DNA from: Flavobacteriaceae bacterium
Lineage (GTDB): Bacteria; Bacteroidota; Bacteroidia; Flavobacteriales; Flavobacteriaceae
DNA length: 64,000 nucleotides
NCBI GenBank assembly: GCA_024644725.1
Contig: JAHEHE010000002.1
Location: forward strand, 1-64,000
Reading direction: 5' to 3'
This document shows, piece after piece, positions 32,904-41,766 of the stretch. Numbering within the stretch: position 1 is the first letter of the stretch; each line of letters starts with the position of its first letter. A model generated the notes under the pieces. That model ran no database searches, was not told where the DNA came from, and saw only the letters and a list, made by a program, of their open reading frames with translations. The translations under genes and the position numbers were made by a program.

Positions 32904-33989
32904 ATGACACTTTTGATCATTTACGGGGTATTATCAATCATGTTCTCCTTCCTGTGTTCGATTCTGGAAGCTGTTCTGCTCAGTGTGACTCCCACCTTCA
33001 TAACCGTTAAGAGCAATGAGGGAAAGGGCTTTGCTGAAGATCTGAAAAAACTCAAAGAGAATATAGATCAGCCGCTGATCACCATCCTTACTGTCAACAC
33101 GGTTGCTCATACCGTCGGGGCCATACTTGTCGGTGTGCAGGCCGAAAAAACTTTTGGGTCCGGGAACAATGCTGTAGGAATCGTATCTGCGGTCATGACG
33201 CTTTTGATTCTCGTCCTTTCTGAGATCATACCGAAGTCTATCGGAGCCAATTACTGGCGCCAGCTGGCAAATTTTGCATCAAAAGCCATCCTGATTCTCA
33301 TGTTTCCCCTCAAGGTAACGGGAATTCTCTGGCTCCTTCAACAAACTACAAGGCTCATTGGAAAGGGCTCCCATCACAAGAATTTGAGCCGAGAAGACTT
33401 TCACGCCATGACGGATCTGGCCCAGGAGGAAGGCGTTTTCCAGGAATCTGAGAGTGTGGTCATCAAGAATATCATTGATTTCAAAAAAATGGTCGCCAAA
33501 GACATCATGACACCCCGGACTGTCATTAAAATGGCTCATGAACAAACGACTATTCGTCAGTTTTACGATCGCAATCCCAAGCTCAAGTTTTCAAGGATCC
33601 CAATCTACAAGGATTCCCCGGATGACATCTCGGGCTATTTTTTGAAAGACCAGCTCTTCGAATCGATCATCAACGGTCTGGGCAACCAGTCACTCAGCAC
33701 GATTTCCCGGGAAATTTATGTCGCTGAGCGGATGACACCGATTAAAACCCTTTTCGAAAACCTGATAGATCGACAGGAGCACATTGCCCTGGTTGTCGAT
33801 GAATACGGTTCGGTCAGTGGTATCGTCACCCAGGAAGACATTATCGAAACGCTTCTTGGCCTCGAAATCGTTGATGAGAGTGACAGCCATGAGGATCTGC
33901 AGGTTCTGGCCAGAAAATTATGGAAAATTAGAGCGAAAAGGCATGGCATACTCGACAACGACGCATCAGAGGATCAACCTTCCTCCTGA
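32904..33989 (+). CDS. CNNM/hemolysin-C family membrane protein with CBS domains
   Basis: A 361-residue protein. The DUF21 transmembrane domain (about 1-140: four hydrophobic segments with LVLSEIIPKSIG, the family motif) is followed by a CBS pair (about 190-310: AKDIMTPRTVIKMA and HIALVVDEYGSVSGIVTQEDI). The C-terminal CorC_HlyC transporter-associated domain of longer relatives is absent. Members of the family export Mg2+ or Co2+; the substrate here is not known. The ATG at 32904 is preferred over a GTG six bases earlier. The 3' end overlaps hflX by 16 bases. Confidence 0.88.
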   Translation: MTLLIIYGVLSIMFSFLCSILEAVLLSVTPTFITVKSNEGKGFAEDLKKLKENIDQPLITILTVNTVAHTVGAILVGVQAEKTFGSGNNAVGIVSAVMTLLILVLSEIIPKSIGANYWRQLANFASKAILILMFPLKVTGILWLLQQTTRLIGKGSHHKNLSREDFHAMTDLAQEEGVFQESESVVIKNIIDFKKMVAKDIMTPRTVIKMAHEQTTIRQFYDRNPKLKFSRIPIYKDSPDDISGYFLKDQLFESIINGLGNQSLSTISREIYVAERMTPIKTLFENLIDRQEHIALVVDEYGSVSGIVTQEDIIETLLGLEIVDESDSHEDLQVLARKLWKIRAKRHGILDNDASEDQPSS

Positions 33990-35197
33990 TATTCCTCGTA
34001 GAGAAAATCGTTGTAGGGAAAACGGGTTACATGGATTTTCTTGACCTCTTCGAAGACCAGTGACTTGAAATCATCGAGGTTCTCTTTTTTCAGGGCTGAG
34101 ATAAACACACACTTCTGATTCATTTTGGCATACCATGTTTTCTTCCAGTCTTCAAGGGTATAGTGGTCCTTAGTCCTCTCTGTGGTCAGGTCATCCTCAT
34201 CGATCTTCTCGTGAGTGTACTGGTCGATCTTGTTGAAAACCATGATGGTAGGTTTCTGTTTCTTTTCGCCTTTCGGGGTGATCTCCTCGATGATGCTGTT
34301 GACCGAATCGATGTGATCCTCAAAATTCGAATGTGAAATATCTACCACGTGAAGCAAGAGATCGGCTTCTCGAACCTCGTCCAGGGTAGACTTGAAAGAT
34401 TCCACAAGCTGAGTCGGAAGTTTCCTTATAAAACCCACTGTATCGGTTAGCAAAAAAGGAATGTTTTTTACAACGACCTTTCTCACCGTGGTATCCAGGG
34501 TTGCGAACAACTTGTTCTCAGCAAAAACATCGCTCTTGCTTATGACATTCATCAAAGTCGATTTCCCGACGTTGGTGTATCCTACCAGAGCAACGCGAAC
34601 CATTTTGCCTCGATTCTTTCGCTGAACGGACATCTGACGGTCGATTTTGGCCAGCTTTTTCTTTAAAAGGGTAATCTTGTCCCGGATGATTCGCCTGTCA
34701 GTTTCGATCTCTGTTTCACCGGGTCCCCTTAGTCCGATACCTCCTTTTTGACGCTCGAGGTGGGTCCACATCCGGGTCAGCCTAGGAAGGAGGTACTGGC
34801 ACTGAGCGAGCTCAACCTGGGTCCGGGCATAAGAAGTCTGTGCCCTTTGGGCAAAAATATCCAGGATGAGATTGGTTCGATCCAGCACTTTGCAATCCAG
34901 GAACTTCTCTATGTTCCTCAACTGGGCAGGGTTCAATTCATCGTCAAAGATAACGGTGTCGATTTTATGGTCACGGATGAATCCCTTGACCTCTTCCAAC
35001 TTACCGCTTCCTATGAAGGTCTTGGGATTCGGATATTCGAGCTTCTGAGTGAACCTTTTTTCCACCTCGCCACCTGCCGTATAAGTCAAAAATTCCAACT
35101 CATCGAGATACTCCCGGCTCTTTTCCTCATTTTGCTCTTTGGTTATCACGCCCACGAGAACAACCTTTTCGATACTCGAATCTCTTTTTTCGATCAT
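33974..35197 (-). CDS. hflX: Ribosome-associated GTPase HflX
   Basis: A 407-residue GTPase. The N-terminal HflX domain and the linker GLRGPGETEIETDRRIIRDK (G-rich signature) precede the G domain: GYTNVGKSTL (G1), ATLDTT (G2), LTDTVGFI (G3) and NKID (G4). HflX binds 50S or 70S ribosomes and splits stalled or hibernating ones. That complements the HPF-like protein at 3417, although the two genes are far apart. Transcribed convergently with the CNNM gene and divergently from the first EEP gene. A -7 element lies only four bases before the ATG. Confidence 0.95.
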   Translation of the reverse strand: MIEKRDSSIEKVVLVGVITKEQNEEKSREYLDELEFLTYTAGGEVEKRFTQKLEYPNPKTFIGSGKLEEVKGFIRDHKIDTVIFDDELNPAQLRNIEKFLDCKVLDRTNLILDIFAQRAQTSYARTQVELAQCQYLLPRLTRMWTHLERQKGGIGLRGPGETEIETDRRIIRDKITLLKKKLAKIDRQMSVQRKNRGKMVRVALVGYTNVGKSTLMNVISKSDVFAENKLFATLDTTVRKVVVKNIPFLLTDTVGFIRKLPTQLVESFKSTLDEVREADLLLHVVDISHSNFEDHIDSVNSIIEEITPKGEKKQKPTIMVFNKIDQYTHEKIDEDDLTTERTKDHYTLEDWKKTWYAKMNQKCVFISALKKENLDDFKSLVFEEVKKIHVTRFPYNDFLYEEYQEEG

Positions 35198-35201
35198 GGG
35201 A

Positions 35202-35209
35202 CAAATTTA
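35202..35209 (-). promoter_or_regulatory. -7 element abutting the hflX start codon
   Basis: The minus strand reads TAAATTTG, four bases before the hflX ATG at 35197. Use of this element would give a leaderless or nearly leaderless transcript. Confidence 0.45.
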
Positions 35210-35241
35210 CGATCCTTTTTTACATTTCGAGATTCCTTTGT

Positions 35242-35249
35242 TATTTTTG
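35242..35249 (+). promoter_or_regulatory. -7 element for the first EEP gene
   Basis: TATTTTTG lies 16 bases before the ATG at 35266, in the 68-base divergent gap with hflX. Confidence 0.55.
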
Positions 35250-35265
35250 AATCTGCAACTCCGAT

Positions 35266-36195
35266 ATGAATTCCAAGCATACAATTGCTTTCTACAATCT
35301 CGAAAACCTCTTTGACCCCGAAGAGGGAAAACATACCCTGGACGCCAATTTCACTCCTACAGGGATATACCGCTGGAATCAAGGCAAGTATCGGCGAAAA
35401 ATTGACAATCTGGGGAAAGTAATTTCCGAAATTGGTCCCAAAAATTCTGAAAATCCACCGGTTTTCCTCGGTGTATGCGAAGTTGAGAACCAAACCTGCC
35501 TTCAGGATCTGATAAATTGCGACTCACTCTCAGAATACCAATACAGTTTCGTCCACTTTGAATCCAACGACAGAAGAGGACTCGACACCGCCTTTCTCTA
35601 CCGTTCAAAACATTTCAACCTTCTGAATTCCAAAACCTTCAGCATCGAGGTTGAGGGCCGAATGGGAAAGGAACCGACTCGCGATATTTTGTATGTCGAA
35701 GGTGATCTTTTTGATGAGCATTTACATGTACTGATCAATCACTGGCCCTCCCGGCTTGAGGGCTCCAGATCGACTCGTAAAAAGCGTCAGGCGTTGGCCA
35801 GGGAACTCGACAAAATTGTCGGTTCGATCTATCAAAAGGATCCGAAATCTAAAATTCTGATTGTAGGAGACTTCAATGATCAACCCAAAGACTACAGTTT
35901 ACGCGTGGACTTTACCCACGATTTTTTTAACGCCTCCGAACAGAATGATTTTGGGCCCGGAACGGCACGTTTCAAAAATAAATGGGTAATCTTTGACCAA
36001 ATCCTGCTCGATCATAATCTTTTGAACAACGAAAGTTTGAACTACGTAACTGCCGGAGTTTACAGCCCTCCCTATCTGATCGAAACCAGGGGCAGGCACA
36101 AAGGAAGTCCGAAAAGAAGCTTTCGAGGCAAGCGTTATCAAAATGGATACAGTGACCATTTTCCCGTTTACGCCGTATTCGATTTAAGTCACTGA
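35266..36195 (+). CDS. Endonuclease/exonuclease/phosphatase (EEP) family protein, no signal peptide
   Basis: A 309-residue metal-dependent phosphodiesterase or phosphatase. EEP active-site motifs are visible: FYNLENLFD (metal/active-site asparagine), CEVENQ (metal glutamate), LINHWPSRLEG (catalytic histidine region), LIVGDFNDQP (aspartate and asparagine) and GYSDHFPVYAVF (final aspartate-histidine). It lacks any signal peptide, unlike the paralogue at 40320, so it should act in the cytoplasm. The two share most motifs and the ending NGKYRNGYSDHFPV-like block, so they are likely gene duplicates. Its end overlaps the convergent DUF5689 gene by seven bases. Confidence 0.88.
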   Translation: MNSKHTIAFYNLENLFDPEEGKHTLDANFTPTGIYRWNQGKYRRKIDNLGKVISEIGPKNSENPPVFLGVCEVENQTCLQDLINCDSLSEYQYSFVHFESNDRRGLDTAFLYRSKHFNLLNSKTFSIEVEGRMGKEPTRDILYVEGDLFDEHLHVLINHWPSRLEGSRSTRKKRQALARELDKIVGSIYQKDPKSKILIVGDFNDQPKDYSLRVDFTHDFFNASEQNDFGPGTARFKNKWVIFDQILLDHNLLNNESLNYVTAGVYSPPYLIETRGRHKGSPKRSFRGKRYQNGYSDHFPVYAVFDLSH

Positions 36196-37637
36196 AATCT
36201 ACCCCGAATCAGAATATTGTCAAGGTCATAGTTGGTTGAGGGCCCAGGATCTCCACCGAGATATCGAAACGCGATTCGCGCTTTGCCATTGACGCAATCA
36301 AGGCTGATTCCTTCTGAGGAAATGAACTTCTCATTGGAGCCATCAGAGCTACCCTCCGAAACTTTCGCTGCGAGTCTGTACCAAGTCGCCTCTCCGGGAT
36401 CGTCCTTATCTGTATCTCCGTCATAATCCGTGCTTATCCATACACTCAACAGCCGTCCTTCATTGAAGGTTGCCCGACTGTCGAAAAACAGATACTCCTG
36501 TTGGGTCAGATCCAGGTCAATTTCCGGACTGATCAACCATGCTTCCATCACGCTCTCAGAAGTCCCATAGGCCGATACGCGAACAAACGTATTGTCATTC
36601 TCACTTCTTTTCACAAATCTGCCATTGCTGAAGTTCGAGTTGAGATTGCTCCATCCTATCTTTTCGAGGTCTCTTGTGTATTGAATGCCCTCAAAATTCT
36701 CATAGTAAAGGGTCTGTTCATCATAGAATTTCTCATCATCTGAATTCTTATGATTCACTTGAATCCCGCTTTTATCGGGAGGTTCACATTCCAAAAATTC
36801 ATCATCACATCGGGACTCGCTTTCCATCTTAAGATCATCCGGATCATTGAGAACCAAGGCCATCTGATTGTCGTATTCACGAATGAGAAGCCCTTCCAGT
36901 TCGAAAGTTGACTCAGGAAGCCTTTCGAACTTGAAATCCGCGTATACGCTCGTGCTCAGAAACAGGGGCGCCGGGTCACTACATATTTTTAAGGGCCTCA
37001 AGGCATTATAGGCATCATGGGGTTCAGCCGCATAGGTTTGCCCGAGGTCCTCCCTTTCAAACTGCAACCCCTTCAACCGGACCCGGGTATTTATATTCTT
37101 CTCACTGAGTTTCGACGCTTGTATAATTTCTGTTTGGGGATGCGCTTGTATGCCTGTTCGCACCAGGAAACGATCCAGGAGCGACTCCGGTATGGCCTCT
37201 ACCCGGTCCCGGTTTCGAAAACCCAGCGTAAAGGATCCGTTTTCTCCAAAAAGGCTCAAACCCTCTACATTGATGTACAACATGGAACCAAAGGGGTATT
37301 TCGCATAGGAGGATCGCAGGTCAATCAAAATTGACAGGCCCCTGATATCAGGGCCTTCAACATCCTGCACGATTAAACGCTTGTAAAAATTTCCCGCCTC
37401 GTCACTTGATACCACAATTGCCTGCGCCCATATTTCTTCAGCTTCTGAAAAGGTATGGATTTCTTCTCCTCCTTGCAGGTAATTGTTGATCAGGACGTAA
37501 AGACGAGTGTCGGCCTCTATTTCTATGCGAGGGTTCTCTATTTGCGGAGCCTCGAAATCCATTTCCGGGACACAGGCAGGCACAAATATCATATAGACGA
37601 GGAGCAAATTTTTGAGCTTGATAAAATACGATTCCAT
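36189..37637 (-). CDS. DUF5689 domain lipoprotein
   Basis: A 482-residue surface or periplasmic lipoprotein starting MESYFIKLKNLLLVYMIF, with lipobox IFVPAC (cysteine near residue 22). The DUF5689 region (about 45-275) looks OB-fold-like (WAQAIVVSSDEAGNFYKRLIVQD, GLSILIDL). A C-terminal jelly-roll domain (about 310-480: LYYENFEG, WLISPEIDL, IAFRYLGGD) resembles choice-of-anchor or MAM-like modules. DUF5689 lipoproteins are typical partners of TonB-dependent receptors in Flavobacteriia. It lies 20 bases downstream of the receptor gene, so the two form an operon. A longer open frame to 37712 overlaps the receptor and is not preferred. Confidence 0.82.
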   Translation of the reverse strand: MESYFIKLKNLLLVYMIFVPACVPEMDFEAPQIENPRIEIEADTRLYVLINNYLQGGEEIHTFSEAEEIWAQAIVVSSDEAGNFYKRLIVQDVEGPDIRGLSILIDLRSSYAKYPFGSMLYINVEGLSLFGENGSFTLGFRNRDRVEAIPESLLDRFLVRTGIQAHPQTEIIQASKLSEKNINTRVRLKGLQFEREDLGQTYAAEPHDAYNALRPLKICSDPAPLFLSTSVYADFKFERLPESTFELEGLLIREYDNQMALVLNDPDDLKMESESRCDDEFLECEPPDKSGIQVNHKNSDDEKFYDEQTLYYENFEGIQYTRDLEKIGWSNLNSNFSNGRFVKRSENDNTFVRVSAYGTSESVMEAWLISPEIDLDLTQQEYLFFDSRATFNEGRLLSVWISTDYDGDTDKDDPGEATWYRLAAKVSEGSSDGSNEKFISSEGISLDCVNGKARIAFRYLGGDPGPSTNYDLDNILIRGRFQ

Positions 37638-37657
37638 AGTTAGATTAAGTTGTTCCA

Positions 37658-40180
37658 CTATTGAGTTCTCACGTATATAGAGGTAAAAAAGGTAGTTCCG
37701 TATCCGAACCAATACTTCGGGGCAAATAAAGGGAGCTCACGGGACCTATCTTCCAAAAGCGTCTCGTAGTTGGCATTTCGGGATTGTTCATACCCTCCCG
37801 TTTTGTGGATTGTGTTCAAGATATTTCCGACTGAGATAAAAAATCCCAGGTACGACTTTTTGATTTTCCAGGACTTTCCACCGACCAGGTTGACTATGTT
37901 GAAATCCGGCAATTGCTCCTGTTCCAATAATTCACGGGCGACAGATTGGTCGTAGCCGTTTATCGTGAATCCCCCTGAATCGGTGTAAAAGTTTTTAGTC
38001 CTGGTTACCGGTGCTACCTGAATGAACGACTTTTTAAAGCTGTTAAATGATATTCCCAGCCACCAATAATCAGGATCCGAATACTCCAACCCTATTGAAA
38101 AAGCTTCCTGGGGTCCATGAGGAATTCGATATCCACTCAGGGAAGCTCGGCCGTAAAACAAAGGTTCATCCAGGTCATCTGAGGTCAGGTACAGTTCCGG
38201 GTTCGCTGTAAAATGGGCGGCACCTACAGCGGCGACCCCTTTGAGCTTCAATCCATCTGTGATCGTGAACTGGAATCCCAATTCTGAGCCCAGGCTCCTG
38301 CTTGCTATTCCAGTCTTCACCTCCTGAACAAATGCGCTCGTTCCTGAATCTTCCAGTCCGGTTAGACCATCTGCATAGTAGAAATTCACGCTGCTCGACC
38401 GAGTTATTTCTGAGAGATAGGCACCGAGACTCATTTGAATTCTCGGCATTCTCATTCGGTAGATGAATTCCGTACCAAACGAGCTGTTCGACTTCAAACC
38501 GATCACAGGGTCGTGGTTTTCACGGAGGTTCGAATATGCGTCTTTTATAACCGGGGGATACTTGAGAAAAGCTCCTGTTACCTGAACCATATGCCTTCCG
38601 CTGAACTTGTAGGTAAATCCGGCTTTCAGATTGAAAGAATTGAAATTCAGGGTTGGTCCGGTTCCATAGGAGCCTCTTCCGGGGAAGGACCCATTTTCAA
38701 ACAAGCCCGTTCGTCGATATTTTCGAACTCCCAGGCCTAAAGCCAGAAAGGACTCCTCTTTTCTTCCCAAATGATCCAATCTCAGAAACGATGAGAAGTC
38801 TGATGCATCGATCCGAAAATTGTACTTGAATCGATCGCTCTCGGATACGATTCTGTTTGGGTTCCTCAGGTCGTTCTGCGCTTCAAAGCTGTCGTTGTCA
38901 AAAGGATCGATATCAAGATATCCACTTCCTCCCAAAAGGTCGAGCATATAGGCATAGCGTCTTGAACTGAGGATACTGCCTCTGATCGATCCTCTGAGGT
39001 GAATTCCGGCGCCCAGCCGTCGGAAGATTTCGCCCTGAAAGGACATGGAGGTATCCTCGATTCGATCCTCGTACTGGGCATAAATCGAGTTCCCACCAGA
39101 CTCCAGGCTCATATTGGATCGATACAATTCACCCCAGTTGATCTGGCCACTTTCCAAAAAATGCTGTTCTGCAAGGAACGCTCCCGCATAGTCCGGGTTG
39201 TTGTCGTTTCTGAGATAATAGGATGGGAGATTCTGATAATAGGAAGGGTCGGGATTCACGCCGCCACCGACGAAAATACCGGTGTCCTTGAGCCGTCTCG
39301 AACCTCCATATTCAATACGGCTCTTTCCGTAACTTCCCCATTGGTACGTCAAATGCGCACCCAAGGTCATGTCTTTATCCACATCCCACTTGTAGTTGAA
39401 CTGAAGAATAGGCTCGAATGACCTTCGAACCCTCGCGCTTCTTTTCGAACCCTGCTGGTATCCCCAATTTGAATTGTACCTGACACCTTTTAGCAAGAAG
39501 ACCTCTTCGGTTATGGCTGAAGAGGTGCCTCTTCGGTTATGTGCCATGATTGCCGTAACATTGACAAAATGCTTCCCTGAAAACTGCTTGTCCGCAGAAC
39601 AGAGAAAGGAGTAGGCCTCATAGGGAGTTCCGTACCGGTACCCTTGCTCGGCAAAACGCGTGGAGGCCGAAGCATTTAATTTCCAATTCCCTTTCAGCCA
39701 GGGACTTCCATAGGTAATCATCCATCGGTTCCGGTAGGTTCTGTTGGATGCGGCAACCGACATTTTGAGTCCTCGATTGTAAAGACGCGCCAGGCTATTT
39801 ATATTCACAATACCTCCCAATTTGCCCATATAAAAATCTGAAGGCAGAAAGCCCTGTTCAATCTCCTGGTTTCTCAAAGCATCGTTTAGTCCTCCCCAAT
39901 TTGACCAGTTGGCTCGTCCGTTGTCCATCCTGTTCATCAAGACTCCATTGAGAAGCACCGATCTTTGCTCCGGCCCCAAACTCCTTCGCTTAAAGAATAC
40001 CTGGCTGAAATCGTAGGCAACCGTTCGGGAAAACACATCCCGCGAAGCGTCCAGCACCCCAGTTACCATATTCGACCTCATGTTTTCTTCGAGCTCCTTG
40101 TCATAGATGACATTTTGCTCCTGGGATACTGCCGAAAGGCAGCTTATCCACGCCAAACCCTGAATCAATCTAAGCCCCAT
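37658..40180 (-). CDS. TonB-dependent outer-membrane receptor
   Basis: An 840-residue outer-membrane transporter. After a signal peptide (MGLRLIQGLAWISCLSAVSQ) it goes almost directly into a plug domain (VLLNGVLMNRMDNGRANWSN, GGIVNINSLARLYNRG), without the N-terminal carboxypeptidase-like repeat common in SusC proteins. The remainder is a long 22-strand-type barrel ending FFTSIYVRTQ. Its mate is the DUF5689 lipoprotein downstream, and secreted and cytoplasmic EEP genes flank the pair. I infer uptake of nucleic-acid fragments or phosphoesters; the imported ligand cannot be read from the sequence. Confidence 0.88.
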   Translation of the reverse strand: MGLRLIQGLAWISCLSAVSQEQNVIYDKELEENMRSNMVTGVLDASRDVFSRTVAYDFSQVFFKRRSLGPEQRSVLLNGVLMNRMDNGRANWSNWGGLNDALRNQEIEQGFLPSDFYMGKLGGIVNINSLARLYNRGLKMSVAASNRTYRNRWMITYGSPWLKGNWKLNASASTRFAEQGYRYGTPYEAYSFLCSADKQFSGKHFVNVTAIMAHNRRGTSSAITEEVFLLKGVRYNSNWGYQQGSKRSARVRRSFEPILQFNYKWDVDKDMTLGAHLTYQWGSYGKSRIEYGGSRRLKDTGIFVGGGVNPDPSYYQNLPSYYLRNDNNPDYAGAFLAEQHFLESGQINWGELYRSNMSLESGGNSIYAQYEDRIEDTSMSFQGEIFRRLGAGIHLRGSIRGSILSSRRYAYMLDLLGGSGYLDIDPFDNDSFEAQNDLRNPNRIVSESDRFKYNFRIDASDFSSFLRLDHLGRKEESFLALGLGVRKYRRTGLFENGSFPGRGSYGTGPTLNFNSFNLKAGFTYKFSGRHMVQVTGAFLKYPPVIKDAYSNLRENHDPVIGLKSNSSFGTEFIYRMRMPRIQMSLGAYLSEITRSSSVNFYYADGLTGLEDSGTSAFVQEVKTGIASRSLGSELGFQFTITDGLKLKGVAAVGAAHFTANPELYLTSDDLDEPLFYGRASLSGYRIPHGPQEAFSIGLEYSDPDYWWLGISFNSFKKSFIQVAPVTRTKNFYTDSGGFTINGYDQSVARELLEQEQLPDFNIVNLVGGKSWKIKKSYLGFFISVGNILNTIHKTGGYEQSRNANYETLLEDRSRELPLFAPKYWFGYGTTFFTSIYVRTQ

Positions 40181-40319
40181 CCCTATAAGCTTTGTATCTC
40201 TTTCTTTATATATCTCATTTATGGTGGGTAAATCGCGAAGTCAACACCCGATAGATAGGTTCGCGGTTTATGTTTACCTCAGGTCAAATCGTCCACATAT
40301 TCTAAAAGAGAAAGATGAA

Positions 40320-41348
40320 ATGAAGTGGTTTCTTTTAAGTCTGATCCTATTCTCTCTAAGTCTTTTTTCACAAGACTCCGGACCCATTCGCAGAATCGTT
40401 GCATTTTACAACCTGGAAAATCTTTTTGATACAATCGATCATCCGGACACCTATGATGAAGATTACACTCCTTCGGGAAAACTGAACTACACGTCAAATG
40501 ACTACTGGAGGAAGCTCAGAGGATTGTCCTCCGTCATCACCGACATTGGCTGGAGAGGAGATAGTTCAGGGCCTCATATCCTGGGTGTTTCAGAGGTTGA
40601 GAACAGGCAGGTCCTCGAAGATCTTATATCGCAGCCTGGGCTTGATTCGCTGCCTTTTGCCATAGCCCATATGGACTCTCCGGACCTGAGGGGTATTGAT
40701 GTGGCTCTAATCTACCGGGAAGACCTGTTTTTCCCACTTTCCTATGAAGCATTTGAAGTTCCTCTGTGGGACGAGTCCGGTCAAAGAATTTACACAAGAG
40801 ATGTGCTTTGGGTGTACGGCATTATGGATTTCGAGGAGATCCATCTGCTCGTGAATCATTGGCCTTCAAGGAGAGGAGGCGCCTCACGATCTTCTCCCAA
40901 GCGAATGAAAGCGGCTTATGTGAACAAAAAAATCGTCCACCGAATACGGAGTGAAAACCCCAATCCCAAAATTCTGATTATGGGGGATTTCAACGATGAT
41001 CCCACCGATAAAAGTCTTGTTCAAGGGCTTGGATGTCAATCCGGAAAGCGACTGGATTCTTCCGGCATTTTCAGTCCAATGATCAGCCTGTACAAAAGAG
41101 GGTACAATACTCTGGTGTATCGTGACCAAATCCATCTTTTCGATCAAATCTTGCTCAGTGGCAATTTTGTCGATTCAGACACCGATGATGGATTCAAGTT
41201 TGCCGGGGCATTCGTCTACAACCCTCCCAGGTTACATGTCAGAGAAGGAAAATACGAAGGCTATCCGAATCGGAGTTTTCAAAATGGTAAATTCGCTGGC
41301 GGATTCAGTGACCATTTTCCGGTCTTTGTAGAACTCATTAAAGATTGA
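40320..41348 (+). CDS. Secreted endonuclease/exonuclease/phosphatase (EEP) family protein
   Basis: A 342-residue EEP enzyme with a signal peptide (MKWFLLSLILFSLSLFSQ). Catalytic motifs match the paralogue at 35266: FYNLENLFDTID, SEVENRQVLE, LLVNHWPSRRGG, LIMGDFNDDP, HLFDQILL and GGFSDHFPVFVEL. The exported form should act in the periplasm or outside the cell, on nucleic acid or nucleotide-like phosphoesters. It is transcribed divergently from the TonB receptor, with a 139-base gap that holds no other gene. The start ATG at 40320 gives the signal peptide; the open frame extends to 40221 but without family features. Confidence 0.88.
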   Translation: MKWFLLSLILFSLSLFSQDSGPIRRIVAFYNLENLFDTIDHPDTYDEDYTPSGKLNYTSNDYWRKLRGLSSVITDIGWRGDSSGPHILGVSEVENRQVLEDLISQPGLDSLPFAIAHMDSPDLRGIDVALIYREDLFFPLSYEAFEVPLWDESGQRIYTRDVLWVYGIMDFEEIHLLVNHWPSRRGGASRSSPKRMKAAYVNKKIVHRIRSENPNPKILIMGDFNDDPTDKSLVQGLGCQSGKRLDSSGIFSPMISLYKRGYNTLVYRDQIHLFDQILLSGNFVDSDTDDGFKFAGAFVYNPPRLHVREGKYEGYPNRSFQNGKFAGGFSDHFPVFVELIKD

Positions 41349-41687
41349 TCATTCCAGAGGAATGTCCTCTATTTCTATGATTTTGTTGTTGTCATAGACC
41401 ACCTTAGTCCTTTTGTCAAAATAATAGTAAAACCAGGTTCCAACCTTGACCCCGTTGTCATAAGTGGCGATGCATTTGCGGTTTCCATTCTCGTAGTAAC
41501 TCTCCCAGGAAGCATGTAGCTGATTTTCTTGATTAAGAAATCCGTGTTGCATGATCTGCCCGTTGTCGTAATACACCGTAACCTCAAAAAGGTCTCCTAC
41601 GGGCTCGATTTTTTGATTCTTTTTCTCCTGTGCTGAAAGTGACAGACAGAGAGCAAATGTGGCGATGAGGACAGTCAGTTGCTTCAT
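41349..41687 (-). CDS. Small secreted MORN-repeat (YwqK-like) protein
   Basis: A 112-residue exported protein with a signal peptide (LIATFALCLSLSAQ). The mature part holds MORN-type repeats in the YwqK style: VTVYYDNGQIMQHGF, WESYYENGNRKCIATYDNG and VKVGTWFYYYFDKRT. Such repeats are common in Bacteroidota and are sometimes labelled antitoxin, without good reason here, as no toxin gene is adjacent. Function unknown. Its stop codon directly abuts the stop of the convergent EEP gene. Confidence 0.78.
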   Translation of the reverse strand: MKQLTVLIATFALCLSLSAQEKKNQKIEPVGDLFEVTVYYDNGQIMQHGFLNQENQLHASWESYYENGNRKCIATYDNGVKVGTWFYYYFDKRTKVVYDNNKIIEIEDIPLE

Positions 41688-41766
41688 GATTTCAGGATTT
41701 AGGTTTTTCTACGTGAATTCCTTAGCTTGTAGGTTTCAAATGTAAACGGTTTTCAACTGAAAAAGA

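Noticed and set aside
40221..40319. N-terminal extension of the secreted EEP protein
   Set aside because: The extra 33 codons are basic and non-conserved, and they would bury the signal peptide that starts at 40320.
41349..41687. Toxin-antitoxin element suggested by the YwqK-like repeats
   Set aside because: The protein has a signal peptide and no toxin gene is adjacent; MORN-type repeats alone do not show an antitoxin.
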